DNA of 64,000 bases from Nannocystis pusilla (GTDB lineage Bacteria; Myxococcota_A; Polyangia; Nannocystales; Nannocystaceae), in the NCBI RefSeq assembly GCF_020073745.1, contig NZ_JAIRAU010000059.1, forward strand, positions 186,001 to 250,000. Reading direction: 5' to 3'. Within the stretch, counting starts at the first letter, position 1. Every line of letters starts with the position of its first letter. A model generated the notes under the pieces. That model was given only the letters and a program-made list of their open reading frames with translations, searched no databases and was not told the DNA's origin. Below are positions 51,851 to 59,470 of the stretch, piece by piece. Position numbers and translations under genes: made by a program.

Positions 51851-52567
51851 CTAGACCCCGCCGCCCGCCAGCAGGCTGACGCCCGCGGCGGCCGCCTCGC
51901 AGGCGTTGCCGTACTCCTGGCCGTCGCAGCCGAGCACCGGGTCGTACTCCTGCGTGCACGCGTCGGGCCGCGGGTGGCAGGTGCCGGTGCCGGCGCAGGC
52001 GCCCTCGGGCTTGTGACAGTAGTACGGGATGTCGTCGTACGATTTGGGGCTGGGGCCGGGCGAGACCAGGTCGTCGCAGTCGCTGTTGTCGACGCAGCAG
52101 GACGTGTCCGCTGCGATCGAGATGCTGCGCGACCACCCGCCCCAGGCCTGGCTCTGGACGCCGTGGCGGAGCGATCCGACGTACTGGCCGAGCCCGGGCG
52201 CGAACGTCACGGTGACGACGCCGCCGTCCGGGCCGATCGCCCCCGCGTGCACGGCGGCCCGGCACAGCGATGAATCGTCTGTGTAGAGGTCGGTGCCCCA
52301 GACCGTGCCGCCGGCGGTCGCCTCGGCGGTGCACCAGCACGAGAACCAGTCGCCGGGCCCGCCCGTGACGCCATTCGCCTTGTCGGGGCAGACCTCGCAA
52401 CCGCCGAGCAGCAACTGGTCAGTGACCAAGGCCGGGGCCCTCGCCTCGCCCTCGCGGGCGAGCGCGTCGCTCTCGGCGGACGCGAACGCGCCGTCGTGAT
52501 CGACGCAGGCCGGGGCGAATGCGAGGAGGAGAGAGGGGAGGGTGGTGCGGACAATGGTGAATGACAT
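51851..52567 (-). CDS. LCCL-domain lipoprotein with C-terminal Kazal-like Cys motif
   Basis: 238 residues from ATG 52565-52567. Signal TLPSLLLAFAPAC (Cys 21). Residues about 55-160 read as an LCCL domain (VWGTDLYTDDSSLCRAAVHAGAI ... APGLGQYVGSLRHGVQSQAWGGWSRS). The last 75 residues are Cys-rich and end CTQEYDPVLGCDGQEYGNAC, the core of a Kazal-type protease inhibitor. Extracellular, perhaps adhesive or protective. Divergent from the second sigma factor; the shared promoter region holds the element at 52618. Confidence 0.85.
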   Translation of the reverse strand: MSFTIVRTTLPSLLLAFAPACVDHDGAFASAESDALAREGEARAPALVTDQLLLGGCEVCPDKANGVTGGPGDWFSCWCTAEATAGGTVWGTDLYTDDSSLCRAAVHAGAIGPDGGVVTVTFAPGLGQYVGSLRHGVQSQAWGGWSRSISIAADTSCCVDNSDCDDLVSPGPSPKSYDDIPYYCHKPEGACAGTGTCHPRPDACTQEYDPVLGCDGQEYGNACEAAAAGVSLLAGGGV

Positions 52568-52617
52568 ACGAACGTCTCTTCGAAAAATGGCGGGTCGCGC
52601 CGCTGCGGCGCACCGGA

Positions 52618-52657
52618 GGAGTCTCGGGACCGGCGGATCAATTGAACTTTTTCTCGC
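52618..52657. promoter_or_regulatory. Shared 40-bp promoter element, copy 1
   Basis: GGAGTCTCGG, ten bases, then TCAATTG and a T-run: the same arrangement as 54311-54350, 24+ of 40 bases identical. Lies 51 bases before the LCCL lipoprotein start and 63 before the sigma factor. Confidence 0.6.
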
Positions 52658-52708
52658 GTCCCGCCGCCGCGCGCGGGAGCGCACGATCGATCGCCGGGCG
52701 GGGCTCGC

Positions 52709-52714
52709 TATACT
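52709..52714 (+). promoter_or_regulatory. -10 box of leaderless promoter for the second sigma factor
   Basis: TATACT, 6 bases before the GTG at 52721. Confidence 0.55.
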
Positions 52715-52720
52715 CCGCGC

Positions 52721-53338
52721 GTGACCCCCGACGAGCAGTCGCTCCTCGCGGCCTGGCGGGCCGGCGACGTCCAGGCCGGCCAGGCCCTGTTTCGCCGCCA
52801 CTACGGCGGCCTGTCCCGGTTCTTCCGCAGCAAGGCCGGCGACGCCGCTCACGAGCTGACGCAGGCGACCTTCCTCGCGTGCGTCGAGGGGCGCGCGGCG
52901 ATCCGCGCCACCTCGAGCTTCCGCGCCTATCTCTACGGCGTCGCCCGCAACATCCTCTACGATCATTACCGCGGCAAGTCGCGCGCGCGCGAGCTGCTCG
53001 AGTTCGGCGAGGTCTCGTGCGAGGACCTGTCCCCCGGCCTCGCCGGCGTGCACGCCAGGGAGCAGGAGCTCGAGCTGCTGCTGCGGGCGATGCGACGGAT
53101 CCCCGTCAACGCCCAGATCTTGCTCGAGCTCTATTACTGGGAGCGCATGACGGCCCGCGAGATCGGCGAGGTCCTCGGCGTGCCCGAGGGCACCGTGCGC
53201 ACGCGGATCCGCGACGCCAAGCAGCACGTCGAGGCGCAGATCGCCCGGCTCGCGCGCAGCCCCGAGCTGGCGGAGAGCACGGTCATGGGCTTCGACACCT
53301 GGGCCGAGCGCCTGCGCCAGCTCGTCGCCCGCGACTGA
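52721..53338 (+). CDS. RNA polymerase sigma-70-family (ECF-like) sigma factor
   Basis: 205 residues from GTG 52721. Region 2 (ALFRRHYGGLSRFFRSKAGDAAHELTQATFLA, FRAYLYGVARNILYDHYRG) and region 4 (MRRIPVNAQILLELYYWERMTAREIGEVLGVPEGTVRTRIRDAK). It aligns along its length with the sigma factor at 42394. Linked in position to the TPR kinase at 54438, as the first sigma is to the WD40 kinase. It converges on the ADYC lipoprotein with 35 bases between stops. A leaderless start is suggested by TATACT right before the GTG. Confidence 0.92.
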   Translation: MTPDEQSLLAAWRAGDVQAGQALFRRHYGGLSRFFRSKAGDAAHELTQATFLACVEGRAAIRATSSFRAYLYGVARNILYDHYRGKSRARELLEFGEVSCEDLSPGLAGVHAREQELELLLRAMRRIPVNAQILLELYYWERMTAREIGEVLGVPEGTVRTRIRDAKQHVEAQIARLARSPELAESTVMGFDTWAERLRQLVARD

Positions 53339-53373
53339 GCGGCGCGCTGCGTCGGTTCGCGTCGAGGCCGCAT

Positions 53374-54294
53374 TCACGGCAGGCGCGTGATGAACAGCGC
53401 GTCCGGGTGATCGACGAAGCCGTTGTCGCCGAGGCAGCCGGGCATGAGCTCCCAGTCGTTGCACCCCGGGAGCCAGCCCGCGCGGCCGGTGTTGAAGCAG
53501 AGCAGGCCCTCGGCGCCCCACACGGCCTCGAGCGGGCGATCGCTCGCCTCGGCGCGGATGCCCCAGCGGTCCGCGAGCCGCAGCTCGACCCCGGGCGTCG
53601 TGTGTGACACGCCGTCGTAGCAGTAGTCGGCGCGGATGGCCCGGATCGCCACCTCGAACGGCTTGAAGTCGCCCAGGCCGACCGCCAGATCGTAGTACCC
53701 GAGCGCCGCGGCCTTGCCGGTCGCCCCGTTGTCGCAGGCGACGTACGTGTTGTCCCGAAGCGGCGCGACGTCGCCGGTCGACTCGTCGAGCGTGAAGCCG
53801 GTCAGGAGGCGGGCGTAGATCGGCGGCTCGCCGACGCAGGTGTCGAGGCCGAGCGGGCCGCGGGTGAAGCGGTAATGCGGCCAGCCGTCGATGTCGCGCC
53901 GCTCGGCGAGCACCATCGACGACCAGATCAGCCGGTTGAAGGGGAGGAGCTGCCACGTCGAGCCGAGCACCTCGTCTTTCGTGAAGACCGCGCCGTCCTC
54001 GCCGACGATGGAGAGCTCGCCCTCGGCGACCGCGAAGCGCTCGGCGATCTCCCCCTCGTGCGTGCGCACGCCGGTGAGGGCGATGCCGAGCTGGTAGTCG
54101 CCCATCGGTTGCAGCAGCTCCGAGACCGCCGCGTCGTCGACGATGTTGGTGTTGAAGACCGTCCCCGGGCCGCTGCCGCTGCCGCTGCCGCTGCCGCTGG
54201 TCATGCGGAACTCGGCGTCCTCGTCGTCGGGCGCACAGGCGGGGCAGGGCAGGGCGGTGATGGTGAGGCAGGCGACGGCGATCCGGACGTGCAT
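53374..54294 (-). CDS. ADYC-domain lipoprotein
   Basis: 306 residues from ATG 54292-54294. Signal IAVACLTITALPCPAC (Cys 20), then a Gly/Ser repeat (GSGSGSGSG). The body has the hallmark RAIRADYCYDGVSHT, which names the ADYC domain of myxobacterial secreted proteins, plus LGYYDLAVGLG, LFITRLP and conserved Cys pairs (CVGEPP, CDNGATG, CFNTG). Extracellular; role unknown. The ribosome site is weak. The element at 54311 is 17 bases upstream. The homologue of this arrangement is the LCCL lipoprotein at 52567. Confidence 0.8.
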   Translation of the reverse strand: MHVRIAVACLTITALPCPACAPDDEDAEFRMTSGSGSGSGSGPGTVFNTNIVDDAAVSELLQPMGDYQLGIALTGVRTHEGEIAERFAVAEGELSIVGEDGAVFTKDEVLGSTWQLLPFNRLIWSSMVLAERRDIDGWPHYRFTRGPLGLDTCVGEPPIYARLLTGFTLDESTGDVAPLRDNTYVACDNGATGKAAALGYYDLAVGLGDFKPFEVAIRAIRADYCYDGVSHTTPGVELRLADRWGIRAEASDRPLEAVWGAEGLLCFNTGRAGWLPGCNDWELMPGCLGDNGFVDHPDALFITRLP

Positions 54295-54310
54295 GGTGGC
54301 TCTCGCGGGT

Positions 54311-54350
54311 GGAGTCTCGGCGCCGCGGAATCAATTGCAGAATTTTTCCC
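54311..54350. promoter_or_regulatory. Shared 40-bp promoter element, copy 2
   Basis: GGAGTCTCGG, ten bases, TCAATTG, then AATTTTT: same order and spacing as 52618-52657. Lies between the ADYC lipoprotein and the TPR kinase. Confidence 0.6.
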
Positions 54351-54424
54351 GGGCCTCGCCGCGGGCGCTGCCGCGCCGGCCCGTGCGCCCTGCGCGGCTC
54401 TTCCGTCGCGCGCGCGGAGGCAAG

Positions 54425-54430
54425 TACGAT
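54425..54430 (+). promoter_or_regulatory. -10 box of leaderless promoter for the TPR kinase
   Basis: TACGAT, 7 bases before ATG 54438. Confidence 0.5.
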
Positions 54431-54437
54431 CCGGCCG

Positions 54438-57400
54438 ATGCCCGGTCCGCCGACCGCGGAGCCTCCGGGAGCCGCGTCCCAGAGCGCCCCCGACGCGCTC
54501 GCGCGCACGCTCGCGGGCGATCCCCCGCCGAGCGTCGACGGCTCGCGGGCCTCGCTGCCCTGTCCCCTGCCTGCGGACGACGACGCGATCGCGATGGCGC
54601 TGATGGCCTCGCGCCTGTTCGGCCCCGCGTCGGCGCCGGTCAAGGTCGGTCGCTTCACCGTCATCGACCGCCTCGGGGAGGGCGGCATGGGCGTCGTCTA
54701 CGCCGCTTACGACGAGCTGCTCGACCGCAAGGTCGCGCTCAAGCTGCTGCACGCCGGCGGCCACGCGGGCGGCGGCGACGACCGCCTGCTGCGCGAGGCC
54801 CAGGCGATGGCCCGGCTGTCGCACCCCAACATCGTCTCGGTGTTCGAGGTCGGCAGCTTCGGCGCGCAGCTGTTCATCGCCATGGAGTTCGTGCGCGGCC
54901 AGAGCCTCGACGCCTGGCTGCGCGCCGGGGCCCGCGACTGGCGGGACGTCCTGCCCGTGCTGCTGGCGGCCGGGCGCGGGCTCGAGGCGGCCCACCGCGC
55001 CGGCATCGTCCATCGCGACTACAAGCCGCACAACACGCTCGTCGGCGCCGACGGCAGCGTCAAGGTCGCCGACTTCGGGCTCGCGCGCGCCAACGCCGAG
55101 GCGACGCCGGTCGAGCCGCTGGGCGACGTCTCGAGCGGGCGCCGCCTGCTCGCCGAGCCGCTCACGCGCGCCGGCGCGGTCGTCGGCACGCCGGCCTACA
55201 TGGCCCCGGAGCAGCACGCCGGGCAGCCCTGCGACGAGCGCAGCGACCAGTTCAGCTACTGCGTCACCGTCTTCCAGGCGCTCCACGGCGTCCTGCCGTT
55301 CCCCACCACCTCGCTCGAGGCCTTGCTCGCTGCGGTGGCCGCCGGGCGCGTCGCCGCCCCGCCCGGCGCGACCGTCCCGCCGTGGCTGCGCCGCGCCGTC
55401 GTCCGCGGCCTCGCGGCCGACCCGGCCCAGCGCTGGCCGTCGATGGCGGCGCTGCTCGACGCGCTCGCGGCCGACCCCGCGGTCGCGCGCCGCCGTCGCA
55501 TTCGTCTCGGCCTGTTCGGCGCCGGCCTCGGCCTCCTCGGCCTCGCGGGCGGCCTCTACGCCGACGCCTGGGCCGACGCCTGCCCCGACAGCGCCGCCGA
55601 GCTGCGCGGCGTGTGGGACGACGCGCGCCGCGAGCAGCTCGGCGCGGCCCTGCGTGCCACCGGCCTCCCGTTCGCCGCCGCCACCTGGGCCCACCTCGAG
55701 CCCAACCTCGCCCGCTACGCCGCCGCGTGGACGGCGATGCACCGCGAGACCTGCGAGGCCCATCGCGCCGGCCGTCAGTCCGACACCCAGTACGACCTGC
55801 GCATGCGCTGCCTCGAGCAGCGGCGCACCAGCCTCGCCGCGCTCGCCGACGTGCTCGTCCACGCCGACGCCGCGACCCTCGAGCGGGCCGCCCTGGCCGA
55901 CAGCGCCCTCCCGCCGGTCGAGCCGTGCGGCGACCTCGAGGCGCTGCTCGCCGACCCGCTGCGCCCGCCCGACGATCCGCAGCTCGCCCCGATCGTCGCC
56001 CGCGTCCAGGCCGGCCTCGCCCGCGTGCGCGCGCTCGAGGCCACCGGCCTGCTCGCGCGCGCCGTCGCGGCCGCCGACGAGCTCGCGGCCGACGCCGTCG
56101 CCTCGACCCACCGCCCGTTCGTCGCCGAGCTCGCGCTCTACCGCGGTCGCGCCCTCCTCGGCGACCGCCCCGAGGCCGCCGACGAGGCCCTCACGGCCGC
56201 CTTCCGCGACGGCCTGGGCAGCGGCCACGACCGCGTCGCCACCGAGGCGCTGGCCCGCCGGATCTTCGTCCGCGGCTACCGCTTCGGCCGCAGCGACGAC
56301 GCCGCCCGCGACGAGGAGCTCATCCTCCCGCTGCTCGACCGCGTCGGCGACGACGGCCGCCTTCGCGGCGAGTACCTCAACAACATGGGCGCCGCGGCGC
56401 TCGGCACCGGCGAGTGGGCCCGCGCCGAGGCGCTGTTCGTCGCCGCCCTGGCCGCCAAGACCGAAGCCTTCGGCCCCGACTCGGGCGAGCTGGTCTACAC
56501 GCTGGCCAACCTCGGCACCCTGCGCAACGACCTCGATCGCACCGGCGCCGCGATCGACGCCCTGCAGTCGGCGCTGGCCCTGGGCACCCCGGCGTTCGGC
56601 GCCGAGCACCCGACCGTCCTGCTCGTGCGCGCCAACCTCGGCCTCGCGCAGCTCAGGCACCGCCGCTTCCACGACGCCGGCGCGACCCTGCGGGCCGTCC
56701 GCGACGACGCCGCCGCGCGCCTCGATCCCGACCGCGTCTCGCTCGCCTTCGTCGAGCAGCAGCTGGCCTGGCTCGCGCTCGAGCAGCGCCGCTTCGGCGC
56801 CTTTCACGACCACCTCGCCGCCGCCGAGGCCATGCTGCAGGCCACCGGTGGCGACCCGCAGGCGCTCGGCAACATCGAGTCGCTGCGGGCGCGCCTGGCC
56901 GCTTTTCGCGGCGACGGCGAGGCGGCGCTGGCCCACCACGCGCGGGCCGACCGGGCGCTCGCCGGCGTCGTCGCCGACGATCACCCGCGCCGGCAGGAGC
57001 TCGACATCCTCCTCGCCGACATCCAGCTCGACCTCGGCCGCCTCGACGACGCGCTCGCGCTGGCGACCGCCGTCGCCGGGCGCACCGCGACCGGCCCGCG
57101 CCTCGCCGCCGTGCACGCCCAGGCGCGCGAGCGCCAGGCCGTCGCCCTGCGCCGGCTCGGCCGCGCCGACGAGGCGGTCGCCGCCGCCGAGGCCTCGCTG
57201 CAGCGCCTCACCGCCGACGTCGCCGAGGACAACCCGCGGATCGCCGTCGTCCTCGCGGTGCTCGCCGCCGCCGAGGCCGCCGCCGGTCGCACCGCGGCGG
57301 CGCTCGAGCACCTGGCCCGCGCCGACGCGATCTACGTCCGCTGCAGCGACCCCGACCTCCCCGCGCTCGCCCGCCTCCGCTTCGAGCGCGCCCGCCTGCT

Positions 57401-57521
57401 CGCCGACGCCCGCCCCGACGAGGCCGCCGCGCTCGCCCGCGAGGCGCTCGCCGTCCTGCGCGCCGCCGGCGAAGGCTTCGCGCCGGAGGCCGACAGCGTG
57501 GCCGCCTGGCTCCACGGCTGA
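54438..57521 (+). CDS. Ser/Thr protein kinase with transmembrane segment and TPR repeats
   Basis: 1027 residues from ATG 54438; the frame opens at 54309 but that part overlaps the promoter element. Kinase domain about 70-330: RLGEGGMGVVYAAYD, VALKLLH, catalytic HRDYKPHNT (Asp 193), DFGLARA, GTPAYMAPEQ. TM about 358-378 (LFGAGLGLLGLAGGLYADAW). The outer part has tetratricopeptide repeats (LVYTLANLGTLRNDLDRTGAAIDALQSAL; LVRANLGLAQLRHRRFHDAGATL). A receptor kinase of the common myxobacterial kinase-TPR type, likely partner of the sigma factor at 52721. A decamer array follows 8 bases after the stop. Confidence 0.93.
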   Translation: MPGPPTAEPPGAASQSAPDALARTLAGDPPPSVDGSRASLPCPLPADDDAIAMALMASRLFGPASAPVKVGRFTVIDRLGEGGMGVVYAAYDELLDRKVALKLLHAGGHAGGGDDRLLREAQAMARLSHPNIVSVFEVGSFGAQLFIAMEFVRGQSLDAWLRAGARDWRDVLPVLLAAGRGLEAAHRAGIVHRDYKPHNTLVGADGSVKVADFGLARANAEATPVEPLGDVSSGRRLLAEPLTRAGAVVGTPAYMAPEQHAGQPCDERSDQFSYCVTVFQALHGVLPFPTTSLEALLAAVAAGRVAAPPGATVPPWLRRAVVRGLAADPAQRWPSMAALLDALAADPAVARRRRIRLGLFGAGLGLLGLAGGLYADAWADACPDSAAELRGVWDDARREQLGAALRATGLPFAAATWAHLEPNLARYAAAWTAMHRETCEAHRAGRQSDTQYDLRMRCLEQRRTSLAALADVLVHADAATLERAALADSALPPVEPCGDLEALLADPLRPPDDPQLAPIVARVQAGLARVRALEATGLLARAVAAADELAADAVASTHRPFVAELALYRGRALLGDRPEAADEALTAAFRDGLGSGHDRVATEALARRIFVRGYRFGRSDDAARDEELILPLLDRVGDDGRLRGEYLNNMGAAALGTGEWARAEALFVAALAAKTEAFGPDSGELVYTLANLGTLRNDLDRTGAAIDALQSALALGTPAFGAEHPTVLLVRANLGLAQLRHRRFHDAGATLRAVRDDAAARLDPDRVSLAFVEQQLAWLALEQRRFGAFHDHLAAAEAMLQATGGDPQALGNIESLRARLAAFRGDGEAALAHHARADRALAGVVADDHPRRQELDILLADIQLDLGRLDDALALATAVAGRTATGPRLAAVHAQARERQAVALRRLGRADEAVAAAEASLQRLTADVAEDNPRIAVVLAVLAAAEAAAGRTAAALEHLARADAIYVRCSDPDLPALARLRFERARLLADARPDEAAALAREALAVLRAAGEGFAPEADSVAAWLHG

Positions 57522-57528
57522 GGCGCGT

Positions 57529-57640
57529 GGCGCTGTTCAGGACATGTTCGGGAGAGCATGTCTATCAAAACATGCCCATGACGACATGTCTATCGCATCA
57601 TGTCTTCCAGGGCATGCCCGAGCGGTCATGGCCCTGTGGC
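57529..57640. repeat. 14-bp decamer array N, the longest (7-8 units)
   Basis: CATG cores at 57543, 57557, 57571, 57585, 57599, 57613 and 57627, exactly every 14 bp, plus a weaker unit at 57529. The unit is CATGYYY, four variable bases, RRR. It fills the gap between the convergent kinase (stop 57521) and membrane protein (stop 57667) genes. Confidence 0.95.
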
Positions 57641-57666
57641 TGCGGCTGGCCGCCATCTGCCAGTCG

Positions 57667-58170
57667 TCAGCGCGCGAAGGCGCCGAGCAGCGCGCCGATG
57701 GCCGCGCCGAGGCCGAGCACGATCACGAAGCCGAGCATGAACCCGTAGTCAGGGGTGTCGGCCAGGGACAGCAGGGCGACGAAGCCGAGCATGAAGCCGA
57801 TCGCCGAGGCGAAGCCACGGCTCGGCCGCGCCGCCGAGGCCGCGACGCCCCCGCAAGCCCCCGCGAACGCGGCCAGGGCCAGGACGACGAGCGGCTCGGT
57901 GATCTTGAACCAGTTCGTCTTGTCGGTGAGAAGGCCGATCGCCATGAACCCGGCGAGCCCCGCGAGCACCGTCCCGACCAGGCCCCGGGCGACGCGCCAC
58001 GCCCAGCCGGTCGTCCCCGAGTCGAACACTCCCGCCGTGGCGAGCGCGACGACGGGCAGGCCGAGCAGCATGAGGAAGTAATCCTCCGGCAGACCTTCGC
58101 CCGCGAACAGGGCGAGGATCGAGACGATCGCGGCCAGGAACCCGAGGATGAGGGCACGGGGGATCGACAT
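57667..58170 (-). CDS. Small integral membrane protein
   Basis: 167 residues from ATG 58168-58170, with TACGCT 7 bases before it. About five or six membrane helices (ALILGFLAAIVSILALFAG; DYFLMLLGLPVVALATAGVF; LVGTVLAGLAGFMAIGLL; LVVLALAAFAGACGGVAAS; FMLGFVALLSLA; FMLGFVIVLGLGAAIGALLG). Gly/Ala-rich with few charges. No family recognised. The frame is open to 58812 but upstream codons are antisense to another gene. Confidence 0.8.
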   Translation of the reverse strand: MSIPRALILGFLAAIVSILALFAGEGLPEDYFLMLLGLPVVALATAGVFDSGTTGWAWRVARGLVGTVLAGLAGFMAIGLLTDKTNWFKITEPLVVLALAAFAGACGGVAASAARPSRGFASAIGFMLGFVALLSLADTPDYGFMLGFVIVLGLGAAIGALLGAFAR

Positions 58171-58177
58171 GGCGAGG

Positions 58178-58183
58178 AGCGTA
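58178..58183 (-). promoter_or_regulatory. -10 box of leaderless promoter for 57667-58170
   Basis: TACGCT on the minus strand, 7 bases before the ATG at 58170. Confidence 0.45.
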
Positions 58184-58411
58184 GGCGAAGACGAGCACCG
58201 GCCACAAGCTGCGCTGACGCGAACGCATCTACCGATTGGGCAGCGCCCGAGACGTGCTCCGACGGACGACAGCACGACGCCATGCCGCGATGCTCGAGTC
58301 GGGTTGGGATCGGGGTCTTGCAACCTCCCCGCGCTCGTTGTTCGCGCTAAGGACCGCGTCGTCAGCGGCGCGAACGATCGCAGCGACTCGCGCGGCACGA
58401 GACGCCGCCGC

Positions 58412-59413
58412 TCACGACGCGCCGCGCGACGCCTGCTCCTGCCGCTCGACGCGCGCGAGCAGCTCGCCGTCGTCGAGGCGCAGCGCGATCGCGCGGGCGC
58501 GGGCGCGGGCCGTCGCGCCCGCGGGCCCGTCCTGCACGCGGGCCACCAGCAGCAGGCCCATCGCGCGCAGCCGCGTGTAGCCGCCGTCGCCCGCGTGCTC
58601 GCACGCTCGCCGCGCCAGGGCCAGCGCCTCCTCGCGGCGACCGGCGCGCAAGCAGCCGAACGCCCGCCCCGCGTCGCGGCGGTAGCTGGCGAACGGGTGC
58701 ACGTCGTCGGCGGGCAGCGACTCGAACAGCGCCAGCGCGGCCGCGTGGTCGCCGGCGCGGTTGAGCTGAAACGCCCGCTGATCGACGAGGCGCGCGCGAA
58801 AGCAGGCCGCATCGGCGGCCGCCAGCGTCCCGCTCGCCAGCGTGCGCTCGGCGGCCGCCAGCGCCGCGAGCACCGGCTCCCCGCGCTGGCTCGCCACGTA
58901 GGCCTCGATCAGCGCCAGCTCGACGCGCGCGTCGTCGTGGCCGGCGAGGCCGGCGAGCGCCGCCGTGGCTCGCGTCAATTGAATCGCGGCATCGTCGAGC
59001 GCGCGGGCCCGCAGGGCGCAGCTGGCGTGCCCGAGGTGCAGCCACACGCGGGCGCGCGAGGTCGACACCGGCGGGCGGTCCCACAGCCGCAGCTGATCGA
59101 GGCACAGCGGCAGCGGCAGGTCGCCGAACGGGCTGTGATAGAGGCCCATCCAGCGCACCCGCGACTCGACCGTCGCCGGCACCCCGAACACACGCAGCAG
59201 CCGCTGGCCCCACACCCCGCCGTCGAGCTGACCGCGCCGTCGCAGCCGCCGCAGCGCGCGCTCGATCGAGGCCACGTCGTCGCCGGGCGCCTGCTCGACG
59301 AGGCGCCACGCCACGGCCGACAGCGTCCCGTGCTCCTCGATCAGCGCCGCCAGCAGGTCGCCCCACGTGAAGCCGGCGGCGTGTCCGGGATCTTGTCCGC
59401 TCTCGTCTGCCAC
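58412..59413 (-). CDS. TPR-like helical repeat protein
   Basis: 333 residues from a GTG at 59411-59413, which has TATAGT just 6 bases upstream. Soluble. The first 100 residues may form a small DNA- or protein-binding helical domain (WGDLLAALIEEHGTLSAVAWRLVE, IERALRRLRRRGQLDGGVWGQRLLRVFGVPA). The rest is alpha-helical TPR-like repeat (ALDDAAIQLTRATAALAGLAGHDDARVELALIEAYVASQRGEP; FQLNRAGDHAAALALFESLP). The N-terminal pattern with WGQRLLRVFG resembles a family of myxobacterial regulators, but no function is known. Divergent from the exonuclease. Confidence 0.7.
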   Translation of the reverse strand: MADESGQDPGHAAGFTWGDLLAALIEEHGTLSAVAWRLVEQAPGDDVASIERALRRLRRRGQLDGGVWGQRLLRVFGVPATVESRVRWMGLYHSPFGDLPLPLCLDQLRLWDRPPVSTSRARVWLHLGHASCALRARALDDAAIQLTRATAALAGLAGHDDARVELALIEAYVASQRGEPVLAALAAAERTLASGTLAAADAACFRARLVDQRAFQLNRAGDHAAALALFESLPADDVHPFASYRRDAGRAFGCLRAGRREEALALARRACEHAGDGGYTRLRAMGLLLVARVQDGPAGATARARARAIALRLDDGELLARVERQEQASRGAS

Positions 59414-59419
59414 GCCCGC

Positions 59420-59425
59420 ACTATA
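59420..59425 (-). promoter_or_regulatory. -10 box of leaderless promoter for 58412-59413
   Basis: TATAGT on the minus strand, 6 bases before the GTG at 59413. Confidence 0.55.
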
Positions 59426-59470
59426 CCTGCCCGCGAAAGGAAGCCTTGCCACCAGCGAGCCCCCACGACC

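Noticed and set aside
57529..57640. CRISPR array
   Set aside because: Repeat 10 bp and spacer 4 bp are far too short, the repeats are palindromic and degenerate, and no cas genes are present.
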